From the NCBI GenBank assembly GCA_011391285.1, contig JAABQU010000243.1, positions 1 through 16,442 on the forward strand: a stretch of DNA of 16,442 bases. The letters are read 5' to 3'. Of the stretch, positions 8,701-16,159 are shown piece after piece. The first letter of the stretch is position 1; the number at the start of each line of letters is the position of its first letter. Source of the stretch: Thiobacillus sp. (GTDB lineage: Bacteria > Pseudomonadota > Gammaproteobacteria > Burkholderiales > Thiobacillaceae). The position numbers and the translations under genes were made by a program. The notes beneath the pieces were generated by a model. That model saw nothing but the letters and a program-made list of their open reading frames with translations, made no database searches and was not told where the DNA came from.

Positions 8701-9701
8701 ATGCCTGTGACCGGGTGCGCATGTTGCGCAGCGATCAGGTGTTTTTCGAGGAAGCGCGCACCGATCTGCAACGCGCCTGGGCACGCACCAGCTACGAAAT
8801 GGCGAAGCTGCGCGACAACCCGGCGTGCGCCGAACAGGAATTCGCGCAGCATGCCGACGCCGCAGACCCCGGCCTGCGCTATGCGCCCGGCTTCGATGTC
8901 GATGCCGATATCGCCGCGCCCTTCATTGCGACCGGCAGGCGTCCGCGAGTGGCAGTGCTGCGCGAGCAGGGCGTCAACGGCCAGGTCGAGATGGCCGCCG
9001 CGTTCGATGCCGCCGGCTTTGCCGCGGTCGACGTCCACATGAGCGACATTCTTGCCGGCCGGGTGCGTCTCGATGACTTCACCGGGCTGGCCGCATGCGG
9101 CGGCTTCAGCTACGGCGATGTGCTGGGCGCAGGCGGCGGCTGGGCCAAATCGATCCTGTTCAATCCCCGCGCACGCGACCAGTTCGCGGCCTTCTTCGAA
9201 CGCGCCGATACCTTCGCGCTGGGCGTGTGCAACGGCTGCCAGATGATGAGCCAGCTGCACGACCTGATCCCCGGGGCGGCGGCCTGGCCGCGTTTCGAAC
9301 GCAACCTGTCGGAGCAGTTCGAGGCGCGTTTCGCGCTGGTCGAGGTGCTGGCTTCGCCGTCGCTTTTCTTCGCCGACATGGCCGGCTCGATGATGCCGAT
9401 CGCGGTGTCGCACGGCGAGGGGCGGGTGATGTTCCGCGATCCTGCGCACGCCACCCAGGCACAGGCCACGCTGCGTTACGTCGACCATCACGGCATGCCG
9501 ACCGAGACCTACCCACTCAATCCCAACGGCTCGCCGGGGGGGCTGACCGGTTTCACCACCGCGGATGGCCGTTTCAGCATCCTGATGCCGCACCCCGAGC
9601 GCGTGTTCCGTGCCGCCCAGCTATCGTGGAAGCTGGATGGCATGACGGGCGCGGCCCCCTGGCTGCGGATGTTCCGCAACGCTCGGCGCGCGGTTGGGTG
9701 A
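5748..9701 (+). CDS. purL: Phosphoribosylformylglycinamidine synthase PurL (large single-chain form)
   Basis: PurL converts FGAR, glutamine and ATP to FGAM in the fourth step of de novo purine synthesis. The 1317-residue length fits the large proteobacterial form, in which synthetase and glutaminase are fused; gram-positive types split them into PurL, PurQ and PurS. The synthetase core shows [72 protein letters not shown] and, in the second half, [19 protein letters not shown]. The C-terminal class I glutamine amidotransferase begins near residue 1065. It carries [18 protein letters not shown], the nucleophile Cys1161 in GVCNGCQMM, and the triad pair His1282 and Glu1284 in MPHPERVFR. The start follows a -10-like box and hairpin. 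ppc follows on the same strand after 71 nt with its own leader, so it may be a separate unit. Confidence 0.97.
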   Translation: MSAIVSLPGAAALSPFRLDKIRREAAQLDLKLGTLAARHWHFLEVDATLDTAQRRLVEQALDYGTPTDTPSADDPLILVTPRPGTISPWSSKATDILKNCGLTGFRRIERGVAFHVLDAAGQPLAAEARSHLLPLLHDRMTEAVMTLADVDRLFRHVPPRELARVDVLAGGRPALEAANRSLGLALSDDELDYLVENFTRIGRNPTDVELMMFAQANSEHCRHKIFNAAWVIDGAAQAKSLFGMIRDTHAAHPAGTVVAYSDNSSVIEGATIDRFYPRADGSYAYSSELTHVLMKVETHNHPTAISPFPGAATGSGGEIRDEGATGIGSKPKAGLCGFSVSNLNIPGCEQPWEVGAYGKPERIVTPLAIMLEGPIGAAAFNNEFGRPNLAGYFRTFEETVAGQRRGYHKPIMLAGGVGSIRADHVEKKLLPVGTLLIQLGGPGMLIGLGGGAASSMDTGANAADLDFDSVQRGNPEMERRAQEVIDRCWQLGEANPILSIHDVGAGGLSNALPELVHGGGRGGRFELRAAPSEESGMSPREIWCNEAQERYVLAIPPQRLDEFRTLCERERCPFAVLGEATEDNHLLVTDSHFQNAPVDVSLDVILGKPPKMTRDVVHQVAPSAPLALDGIDLKDAVYRVLAMPGVASKMFLIAIGDRTVGGLTARDQCVGPWQIPVADCAVTLAGYQTTQGEAFSIGEKAPLALIDAPASGRMAITEAITNLAAARVEGLGAVKLSANWMAPAGHSGEDAALFDTVAAVSNYCQALGVSIPVGKDSMSMKSVWQDSGEKKAVTSPISLVISAFATTPDATQHLTPQLRLDAGDTDLILIDLGLGKNRLGASSFAQAFKQVGECCPDAPEATVLSAFFDTVQALSAAGRLLAYHDRSDGGLFAALAEMAFAGHCGVDLDVDELCLDQIRHEVEDAGLPEPALPSAGEVSQRIFNVLFNEEAGAVLQVRRSDTQAVMQAFMDAGLRSEFHVIGQPNACDRVRMLRSDQVFFEEARTDLQRAWARTSYEMAKLRDNPACAEQEFAQHADAADPGLRYAPGFDVDADIAAPFIATGRRPRVAVLREQGVNGQVEMAAAFDAAGFAAVDVHMSDILAGRVRLDDFTGLAACGGFSYGDVLGAGGGWAKSILFNPRARDQFAAFFERADTFALGVCNGCQMMSQLHDLIPGAAAWPRFERNLSEQFEARFALVEVLASPSLFFADMAGSMMPIAVSHGEGRVMFRDPAHATQAQATLRYVDHHGMPTETYPLNPNGSPGGLTGFTTADGRFSILMPHPERVFRAAQLSWKLDGMTGAAPWLRMFRNARRAVG

Positions 9702-9717
9702 TGCACGCCGTCTATGC

Positions 9718-9751
9718 GAAAATAGCGGGCTTTGCCGCACTGAAACCCGCT
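9718..9751 (+). promoter_or_regulatory. Probable ppc promoter -10 region and leader hairpin
   Basis: GAAAAT (9718-9723) could be a -10 box, with TTGGGT (9694-9699) as a weak -35 at 18 bases. It is followed directly by an imperfect inverted repeat, AGCGGGCTTT (9724-9733) and AAACCCGCT (9743-9751), with one bulged C. The arrangement AAAATAGCG then TTTGCC then a returning arm ending in CGCT is also seen before purL. Here the hairpin ends 21 bases before the start codon. Confidence 0.4.
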
Positions 9752-9772
9752 GTGCCGGGCTGATCCCCTGCC

Positions 9773-12592
9773 ATGAATGCACCCGAAACGCTCCTGACCG
9801 ACGACCACCTGCGCGCGCAGGTCAAACTGCTGGGCACCCTTCTGGGCCAGGTGCTGCTGCAGTTTGCCGGCGAAGACGTGTTCGAGGCGGTGGAAACCCT
9901 GCGCCGCGGCTTTGCCGAGCTGCAGCAGCAGGAAGATCAGCAGCGCCGCACCGAATTGATGGCGATGATCGACGCCATGCCGGCCGGCAAGGTGGAACTG
10001 GTGGTGCGTGCCTTCTCCAGCTATTTCATGCTGGTCAACGTGGCGGAGGAAAGCTTTGCCCACCGCAACCGCCGTCGCATGCTGTCCCACGGCATGCCGC
10101 TGTGGGAGGGCTCGTTTGACCACACCCTCGCCGACCTCAAGGCACAGGGCATGACCGTGGGCACGTTGCAGGACATGGTCAATCGCCTGCACTACGCGCC
10201 GGTGTTCACGGCCCATCCCACCGAGGCACGCCGCCGCGCGGTGATGGAAGGCATACGCCGGGTGTTCCTGATCTGTGACCAGCTCTACAGCCCGACCCTG
10301 GGCGTGAGCGACCAGCGTGATCTGGAAGTACGGCTGGCCGCCGAGATCCAGGTGATGTGGCGCACCGACGAACTGCGCTCCGCCAAGCTCGAAGTTCGCG
10401 ACGAAGTGCGCAACGGGCTGTATTACGTGCGGGAAAGCCTGTTCGAGGCGGTGCCCAGGGCGTATTACTACTTTGAGAAGGCGCTGCGCAAGCATTACGG
10501 CACCAACGCCGATGGCGTCGCGACGATCAGCGTGCCGAGCTTCATCCGCTTCGGCTCGTGGATCGGCGGCGACCGGGATGGCAACCCCTTCGTCACCGCC
10601 GACGTCACCGAGTGGACGGTGCATACCCAGATGCAGGCGGCGCTTGAACAGTATCGCGCGCGGGTGCTCGAGCTGCGGCAGACGCTCACCCACAGCCGTG
10701 ACTGGTGTACGCCTTCCGCACCCTTCCAGGCGCGTCTGGCGGAATACGAATCCGAGTTCGGCGACCAGGTATTCCGCGGTACAGCCGTCCAGATCTACAG
10801 CCGCGAACCCTACCGCCGCATGGCGGCGATGATGCTGGCGCGGCTCGACGCCAATCTGTCCTACGTCCATCAGTGCCTGGCCAATGTGCCGAGCTTCACC
10901 CCGAGCCTGGCCTACGAAAGCGCAGCCGCGTTCCTCGACGATCTCTATCTGTTGCGCGACTCGCTGATCAGCCACGGCGACCGCATTGTTGCCGCGCAAA
11001 ACCTGCAGGCGCTGATCCGGCTGGTCGAGAGCTTCGGTTTCCACCTTTTGCAGCTGGATATCCGTCAGGAATCGACGGTGCACACGCGCACGGTCACTGC
11101 CGTGCTGCAGCAGATCGACCCCGACTTCGATTACCGGAATGCCAATGAAACCGACCGCATGCAGCGTCTGGCTGCCTGGATCGGTCGCATCGACCCGATC
11201 GGGGTGAATGATGCCGGTCTGGAAGACGAGGCGCGCGAGGCGCTCGCGGTTTTCCGCCGCATGGCCAAGCTGCAGGCCGAAGTGGGGGATGAAGTCTTCG
11301 GCACCTATGTCATCTCGATGACGCACAGCGCCTCTCACGTGATGGAGGTCATGCTGCTGGCGCGCCTGGTCGGCCTGTGCGGCCATAACGGGGTCAGCTG
11401 GTCCTGCCGCATTCTGGTCGCACCGCTGTTCGAGACGGTGGACGACCTGCAGCGCAGCCACGCCATTCTCGACCAGCTGCTGTCCAACAAGGTGTATCGC
11501 GCACTGGTGGAAGCCAACGGCAACAATCAGGAAGTCATGCTCGGCTATTCCGATTCGTGCAAGGACGGCGGCATTCTGGCGTCGAACTGGAACCTGTATC
11601 AGGCGCAGCTTTCCATCATCGCCCTGACCAGGCAGTACGGCGTCGAATGCCGCCTGTTCCACGGGCGTGGCGGCACGGTGGGACGCGGTGGCGGCCCCAC
11701 CCATGAGGCGATCCTGTCGCAACCGCCCGGCACCGTGAACGGCGAGATCCGGTTCACCGAGCAGGGTGAAATGCTCTACTACAAGTACGGCAATCCCGAG
11801 ACCGCCAACTACGAAATCGGCATGGGGGTCACGGGGCTGCTCAAGGCCAGCGCCACTGCGCTGGCGCACAGCGACGTGCGCTACCCGCAGGATTATCTCG
11901 ACTGGATGCGCGACATCGCCGCGTCGGGCGAGGCGGCCTACCGGACGCTGATCGGCATGCCGGGCTTCATCGACTACTTTTATGAAAGCACGCCGGTTAC
12001 CGAAATCGGCCTGCTCAACATTGGCAGCCGTCCGTCGCACCGCAAGAAGGCCGACCGTTCACTGGGGTCGGTTCGTGCCATTCCGTGGGTGTTCGGCTGG
12101 GCGCAATCGCGCCATACCTTCCCCGCCTGGTTCGGCATCGGCAGTGCCTTGAATGGTTTCATCGATAGCCAGCCGGACGGCCTCGCGCATCTGCGAGCGA
12201 TGTACCGTGAGTGGCCGTTCTTCCGCGGCCTGCTGTCCAACGTGCAGATGGCGCTGACCAAGGCCGACATGGAAATTGCCGAGGAATACGCGCGGCTGTG
12301 CGACCACCCCAACACCATGACCGTCTACCGTGCGATCGCCGACGAATATGCGCTCACCGTGGCCAAGGTCAAGCAGGTCGTGCAGATCGAGAGCCTGCTG
12401 GAAGACAACCCTTCGCTGGCATTGTCGCTGTCACGCCGCCGCCCCTACATCGATCCCCTTAACCACATTCAGGTGCGGATGCTGAAACGCTATCGCAGCG
12501 ACAGCGTGTGGGAATCGGAACAGGATTCGTGGTTGACGCCGCTGAAGCGGACGATCAACGCGATTGCCGCCGGCATGCGCAATACCGGCTGA
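9773..12592 (+). CDS. ppc: Phosphoenolpyruvate carboxylase
   Basis: This enzyme carboxylates PEP with bicarbonate to oxaloacetate, replenishing the TCA cycle, in the cytoplasm. The product has 939 residues, a little longer than the 883 of E. coli; the extra length is spread out with no obvious insertion domain. The first active-site motif VFTAHPTEARRRAVM holds His148. The second region shows GYSDSCKDGGILASNW with Lys597, and LFHGRGGTVGRGGGPTHEAI with His630 and Arg632. Also typical are IRFTEQGEMLYYKYG, WVFGWAQSRHTFPAWFGIG and the family's C-terminal ending GMRNTG. The ATG at 9773 has no clear ribosome binding site, but no better start is nearby. The next gene begins 16 nt after the stop and is probably co-transcribed. 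Confidence 0.97.
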   Translation: MNAPETLLTDDHLRAQVKLLGTLLGQVLLQFAGEDVFEAVETLRRGFAELQQQEDQQRRTELMAMIDAMPAGKVELVVRAFSSYFMLVNVAEESFAHRNRRRMLSHGMPLWEGSFDHTLADLKAQGMTVGTLQDMVNRLHYAPVFTAHPTEARRRAVMEGIRRVFLICDQLYSPTLGVSDQRDLEVRLAAEIQVMWRTDELRSAKLEVRDEVRNGLYYVRESLFEAVPRAYYYFEKALRKHYGTNADGVATISVPSFIRFGSWIGGDRDGNPFVTADVTEWTVHTQMQAALEQYRARVLELRQTLTHSRDWCTPSAPFQARLAEYESEFGDQVFRGTAVQIYSREPYRRMAAMMLARLDANLSYVHQCLANVPSFTPSLAYESAAAFLDDLYLLRDSLISHGDRIVAAQNLQALIRLVESFGFHLLQLDIRQESTVHTRTVTAVLQQIDPDFDYRNANETDRMQRLAAWIGRIDPIGVNDAGLEDEAREALAVFRRMAKLQAEVGDEVFGTYVISMTHSASHVMEVMLLARLVGLCGHNGVSWSCRILVAPLFETVDDLQRSHAILDQLLSNKVYRALVEANGNNQEVMLGYSDSCKDGGILASNWNLYQAQLSIIALTRQYGVECRLFHGRGGTVGRGGGPTHEAILSQPPGTVNGEIRFTEQGEMLYYKYGNPETANYEIGMGVTGLLKASATALAHSDVRYPQDYLDWMRDIAASGEAAYRTLIGMPGFIDYFYESTPVTEIGLLNIGSRPSHRKKADRSLGSVRAIPWVFGWAQSRHTFPAWFGIGSALNGFIDSQPDGLAHLRAMYREWPFFRGLLSNVQMALTKADMEIAEEYARLCDHPNTMTVYRAIADEYALTVAKVKQVVQIESLLEDNPSLALSLSRRRPYIDPLNHIQVRMLKRYRSDSVWESEQDSWLTPLKRTINAIAAGMRNTG

Positions 12593-12608
12593 CCACGGGA
12601 AACCCTGT

Positions 12609-13169
12609 ATGGCTGAATCGTCCCCCAAACAGCCGAAGCGGCGCGGGCTGGCCGTTTCCATCGGACTCAATGTCGTGCTGCTGTTGCTGGCGTGCGGCCT
12701 GGTGCTGTATGCCTTCATGCTCAACGTCGACCTGGACGATGTGAAGCGACGCCTGTCGAAGGAAGTCGAAACCCGTCAGCAGACCGAGCGCTATCTGACC
12801 GAAACCCGCAACCTGCTGACCGACAGCCAGCGCGAAATCGAGCAACTCAAGGCGCAACTGGCCTACAAGGCGGCCGACTATCAGGCGGCGACTTCAGCCA
12901 AGCCTGCGCTACCGGTTGTTGTGAGCTTCCGCTCGTCGATGCTGGGCAAGGGCCTGGTCGCGGTGATCGAAAACACCAGCGATCGCTACCTGTCCGTGGT
13001 GCTGTCGGTGCGCAATCCCGGGCAGGCGACCGCCAAACGCTTCAAGCTTGAACTCGGTCCGAAATCCAGTACCGACTTCGGCCACATGGAAGGCTGGGAG
13101 TTTTCCCCCGGTGACGAGTTTGCCTTGTCCAACGACGCGTTCGTCGCGCTCAGGCTGACCGCGCCCTGA
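12609..13169 (+). CDS. Uncharacterised membrane-anchored coiled-coil protein
   Basis: I do not recognise this 186-residue protein. A short basic N-terminus (PKQPKRRG) precedes one hydrophobic segment at about 14-37. By the positive-inside rule the N-terminus is cytoplasmic and the rest periplasmic. Residues about 41-85 look like a coiled coil, rich in Glu, Arg, Gln and Leu with heptad-like spacing. A likely beta-rich C-terminal domain (about 100-186) contains VVSFRSSMLGKGLVAVIENTSDRYLSV and ends FVALRLTAP; it could be an immunoglobulin-like or FxLyD-like fold, which is a guess. There is no lipobox and no catalytic motif. The ATG at 12609 is preferred over the upstream open frame, which overlaps ppc; the weak Shine-Dalgarno is CGGGAA. 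Position 16 nt after ppc suggests one transcript, but a functional tie to Ppc is not evident. Confidence 0.8.
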   Translation: MAESSPKQPKRRGLAVSIGLNVVLLLLACGLVLYAFMLNVDLDDVKRRLSKEVETRQQTERYLTETRNLLTDSQREIEQLKAQLAYKAADYQAATSAKPALPVVVSFRSSMLGKGLVAVIENTSDRYLSVVLSVRNPGQATAKRFKLELGPKSSTDFGHMEGWEFSPGDEFALSNDAFVALRLTAP

Positions 13170-13240
13170 GCGCCTGGCGCGCCCGCGCCCGGCAGGCCGT
13201 CGAGATGCGGCCGGAGCCGACCAGGCAGCCTTTCTGAAAC

Positions 13241-13268
13241 GTGCTGGAATTCAGCACCAATCTATAAT
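13241..13268 (+). promoter_or_regulatory. Probable hemN promoter: TATAAT with an adjacent palindrome
   Basis: A consensus TATAAT lies at 13263-13268, 34 bases before the hemN start. No good -35 box is present at 16-18 bases. In its place sits an inverted repeat GTGCTG-GAATT-CAGCAC (13241-13257), whose position suggests regulator binding. It does not match the FNR/Anr consensus TTGAT-N4-ATCAA that might be expected for an anaerobic haem gene. Confidence 0.5.
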
Positions 13269-13302
13269 CGAAACGTCACACTTTTCACTCAAGGACATCA
13301 AG

Positions 13303-14670
13303 ATGGCGACGACTCTGGAACTGCTGCAGAAATACAGCGTGCCCGGTCCACGTTACACCTCGTATCCCACCGCGCCGTATTTCCATACCGGGTTTGGCGA
13401 GGCGGAGTGGGCCGAAGCGCTGGCTGAATCGTCGCCCGATCGCGAGCTGTCGCTGTATGCCCACATCCCGTTCTGCGATTCGCTTTGCCACTACTGCGGC
13501 TGCAACATGGTGGCGACGCGCGACTACAGTAAAACCGTGCCCTACCTGGCGGCGCTCGACCGTGAAATGGCGCATACCGCAAAGCGAGTCGACCCCAAGC
13601 GCGTGGCGCACCAGCTGCACTGGGGCGGCGGTACCCCGACCTACCTGAATCCCGACGACATCCGCCGCCTGATGGCGATGACGCGGCAGTATTTCACCGT
13701 GGCCCCCGATGCGGAGATCAGCTGCGAAGCCGATCCGCGCGACCTGACGCGCGAGCATCTGCTGGCCTTGCGCGAATCCGGCTTCAACCGCATATCGTTC
13801 GGCGTGCAGGACATGGACCCGGCCGTGCAGCAGGCGGTCAACCGCATCCAGTCCGAGGAACTGATCCGGCAGGTCATCGACTGGTCGCGCGAACTGGGTT
13901 TTTCCAGCATCAACCTCGACCTGATCGTCGGCCTGCCGAAACAGACGGTCGAAAGCTTCAGCCGCACCCTGGAAAGGGTGGTGGCATGGTCGCCCGACCG
14001 GCTGGCGGTGTTTGCCTATGCCCACGTGCCATGGCTGAAAAAGCACCAGCTTCTGATCCGCGACGCCGACCTGCCCGATGCCGCCGCCCGCCTGGGCCTG
14101 CAGCAGGCGGTGAACGAAGCGCTGGGCGCGGCGGGCTACGTCAATATCGGCCTCGACCATTTCGCCCGACCAGACGACGAACTGGTGCGCGCGCAGCAGA
14201 ACAAGACCCTGTGGCGCAATTTCCAGGGCTACACCACGCACAAGGACAGTGACATCCTCGCTTTCGGCACGTCCAGCATCAGCCAGACCGCCGACGTCTA
14301 CATGCAGAACGAAAAGAACCTCAAGCGCTATCAGGAGCGCATCGCCGCAACCGGCTTTGCCGTCGAGCGCGGCATCAGGCTCAGCCACGACGACCAGATC
14401 CGGCGCGATGCCATCACCCGCGTGATGTGCGATCTCGAACTCGACTTCGCCGCTTTCGGCAAGGAATGGGATATCGCGTTCGGCGACTATTTTGCCGATG
14501 CACTGGCTGGCCTGCGCCCGCTGGCTGACGACGGTCTTGTCGCGATCGCGGCGGACAGGATCAGCGTCACGCCGACGGGCCGCCTGTTCCTGCGCAACAT
14601 CGGCATGTGCTTCGACCGCTACCTGAAGGAAGCGTCCAGCGACAAGCCGCGCTATTCGAAAACGGCCTAG
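13303..14670 (+). CDS. hemN: Oxygen-independent coproporphyrinogen III oxidase HemN
   Basis: HemN is a radical SAM enzyme that converts coproporphyrinogen III to protoporphyrinogen IX without oxygen, in cytoplasmic haem synthesis. The 455-residue product is almost the same length as E. coli HemN (457). The N-terminal KYSVPGPRYTSYPTAP stretch is typical of true HemN rather than the HemW haem chaperone. The iron-sulfur motif CDSLCHYCGC gives Cys58, Cys62 and Cys65, plus the HemN-typical Cys67. Further motifs are LHWGGGTPTYL, SCEADPRDL, GFNRISFGVQD and LDLIVGLPKQT. AAGGA lies 7 nt before the ATG, supporting the start. Its presence suggests haem synthesis under low oxygen, consistent with a facultative anaerobe or microaerophile. 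Confidence 0.96.
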   Translation: MATTLELLQKYSVPGPRYTSYPTAPYFHTGFGEAEWAEALAESSPDRELSLYAHIPFCDSLCHYCGCNMVATRDYSKTVPYLAALDREMAHTAKRVDPKRVAHQLHWGGGTPTYLNPDDIRRLMAMTRQYFTVAPDAEISCEADPRDLTREHLLALRESGFNRISFGVQDMDPAVQQAVNRIQSEELIRQVIDWSRELGFSSINLDLIVGLPKQTVESFSRTLERVVAWSPDRLAVFAYAHVPWLKKHQLLIRDADLPDAAARLGLQQAVNEALGAAGYVNIGLDHFARPDDELVRAQQNKTLWRNFQGYTTHKDSDILAFGTSSISQTADVYMQNEKNLKRYQERIAATGFAVERGIRLSHDDQIRRDAITRVMCDLELDFAAFGKEWDIAFGDYFADALAGLRPLADDGLVAIAADRISVTPTGRLFLRNIGMCFDRYLKEASSDKPRYSKTA

Positions 14671-14707
14671 ATTTGAACCGGAATGACCGTGTGAAGCGCC
14701 TGCCTTG

Positions 14708-15361
14708 ATGCACCACATTCCCAAACCGGTCAGCACCCGCATCTGCATCATCCGCCACGGCGAGACCGACTGGAACGTGGAGAAGCGCATCCAGGGGCAT
14801 ACCGATGTTCCGCTCAACGAAGTGGGGCGGGCGCAGGCGCTGGCGATGGCGTTCAATGCGGCGCACCAGCGGTTTGATGCGGTCTACAGCAGCGACCTCG
14901 CGCGGACGGTGGAGACGGCACGGATGCTGGCGCAGCGCGAGGACCAGGAGGTGAAATTGTTGCCGCAGCTGCGCGAGCGGCATTACGGTGTCTTCCAGGG
15001 CATCACCGCGGCGCAGGGGGCCGAGTTGTATCCGGCGGCGTATGCGCATTATGTGGCGCGCGACCTGGATTACGATTTCGAGACGGGCGAGTCGCTGCGC
15101 CGATTTGCCGAGCGCGTGGCCGACGGCATCGACTGGCTGGTGCGGCATCACAGCGGGCAGACGATTGCGGCGGTAAGCCACAGCGGCGTGCTGGACGTGG
15201 TGTATCGCCGCGCGACCGGGCGCCCGCTCTCGACGCCGCGCGACTTCAAGATCCCCAACTGCGCGCTCAACTGGTTTCACTTCGACGGCCAGGGCTGGCA
15301 TCTGGAAGCCTGGGGCGACCGCCACCATCTGCACGCAGTCTTGTCGGAGCCGCCGGAATGA
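14708..15361 (+). CDS. Histidine phosphatase family protein (GpmB/CobC-like)
   Basis: A 217-residue member of the histidine phosphatase superfamily. The phosphohistidine motif is RHGETDWN with His17, followed by QGHTDVPLNEVG, VYSSDLARTVETA with Arg66, ERHYGVFQG with Glu90, and the second active-site His158 in AVSHSGVLD. It lacks the large insertions of true phosphoglycerate mutase and is more likely a broad-specificity phosphatase; the substrate cannot be read from the sequence. The ATG at 14708 is chosen; a TTG immediately before it at 14705 would add one residue. It starts 37 nt after hemN and its stop overlaps the start of gpmA by 4 nt (ATGA), so the two are almost certainly translated from one transcript. 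Confidence 0.9.
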   Translation: MHHIPKPVSTRICIIRHGETDWNVEKRIQGHTDVPLNEVGRAQALAMAFNAAHQRFDAVYSSDLARTVETARMLAQREDQEVKLLPQLRERHYGVFQGITAAQGAELYPAAYAHYVARDLDYDFETGESLRRFAERVADGIDWLVRHHSGQTIAAVSHSGVLDVVYRRATGRPLSTPRDFKIPNCALNWFHFDGQGWHLEAWGDRHHLHAVLSEPPE

Positions 15362-16086
15362 GCGCACCGGCGGACTGGCTGGTGCTGTTCCGCCACGGCC
15401 ACAGCGAATGGAATCTTACCGACCGCTTCACCGGCTGGACCGATATTCCGCTGACCGAAGTCGGCCTTGCCGAGGCCGCCGAGGCGGGACGGCGGCTGGC
15501 GCAGGCGGGCTATGCCTTCGACGAGGTGCACGGCTCGGTGTTGCAGCGCACCCGCCAGACCGCCAAGGCGCTGCTGGCCGCGATGGGCACGCCCGAGGTG
15601 CCGCTGTTCACTACCTGGCGCCTGAACGAGCGGCATTACGGTGCGCTGCAGGGCATGAACAAGCACGAGATTTTTTCGACCTGGGGCGAGGACGCTTCGC
15701 GCCGCTGGTGGCGCGGCTATGTCGAGCCGCCGCCGCCGCTTGACCGGGACGACCCGCGCCATCCGCGCTTCGATCCGCTGTACGCGGCGCTCGACCCGAG
15801 GGACCTGCCCGCTAGCGAAAGCCTGCGCGACTGCCAGCTACGCACCCTGCCGTACTGGCACGAGGTGCTGGTACCGCGGCTGCGCGCCGGGCGCCGCCTG
15901 CTGGTGGTGAGCCACGGCAACACGCTGCGCGGGCTGGTGATGCATCTGGACGGACTTGGTACCGAGGCGATGGAGAAGGTGGAGATTCCGTCCGGGGTGC
16001 CGCTGGTTTACCGCTTCGGGTCCGATCTCGGCGTGCTGGGGCACAAGTGGCTGGAGGCCCCGGCACCCCGCCGGGCCGGAATGTAG
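15358..16086 (+). CDS. gpmA: 2,3-bisphosphoglycerate-dependent phosphoglycerate mutase
   Basis: GpmA interconverts 3- and 2-phosphoglycerate in glycolysis and gluconeogenesis. The 242-residue product aligns by eye with E. coli GpmA (250) from start to end: DRFTGWTDIPLTEVG, SVLQRTRQT, RLNERHYGALQGMNK, WWRGYVEPPPPLDRDD, LPASESLRDC, PYWHEVLVPRL, VVSHGNTLRGLV and IPSGVPLVYRF. The catalytic His13 and His186, Glu91 and Arg92 are present. The phosphohistidine motif reads RHGHSEWN where E. coli has RHGESQWN, an unusual His for Glu at residue 15. The gene is translationally coupled to the preceding phosphatase gene by a 4-nt overlap. Its stop codon TAG is part of the left arm of an intergenic palindromic repeat. 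Confidence 0.95.
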   Translation: MSAPADWLVLFRHGHSEWNLTDRFTGWTDIPLTEVGLAEAAEAGRRLAQAGYAFDEVHGSVLQRTRQTAKALLAAMGTPEVPLFTTWRLNERHYGALQGMNKHEIFSTWGEDASRRWWRGYVEPPPPLDRDDPRHPRFDPLYAALDPRDLPASESLRDCQLRTLPYWHEVLVPRLRAGRRLLVVSHGNTLRGLVMHLDGLGTEAMEKVEIPSGVPLVYRFGSDLGVLGHKWLEAPAPRRAGM

Positions 16087-16159
16087 AGGGCCTGCCCTCG
16101 GACCGAAGCCCTGGTGCTTGCCACGGTTCGAAAAAACGGGGCGAGGGCGCCCCTCTACA
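16082..16159. repeat. Palindromic repeat between convergent gpmA and ald
   Basis: The left arm TGTAGAGGGCCTGCCCTCG (16082-16100) is the near-exact reverse complement of the right arm CGAGGGCGCCCCTCTACA (16142-16159); only 2-3 central bases differ. The 41-base centre holds a smaller AAGC/GCTT hairpin. This two-armed layout resembles REP or REPIN elements. Both arms carry TAG, and this TAG is the stop codon of gpmA on one strand and of ald on the other. The structure could also serve as a bidirectional transcription barrier, although only a run of six A (16131-16136), read as T on the minus strand, resembles a terminator tract. Confidence 0.8.

Noticed and set aside
7290..9593. 767-codon open frame on the minus strand opposite purL (and a 512-codon one at 5712-7250)
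   Set aside because: The composition (Arg, His, Gln and Gly rich, no domain motifs) is typical of the mirror frame of a GC-rich gene, and purL on the other strand is unmistakable.
9509..12040. 843-codon open frame on the minus strand opposite ppc
   Set aside because: It overlaps a complete, motif-rich ppc and itself has no recognisable domain; explained by codon bias in GC-rich DNA.
13285..14856. 523-codon open frame on the minus strand opposite hemN
   Set aside because: hemN carries the full radical SAM signature on the plus strand; the antisense frame is a shadow.
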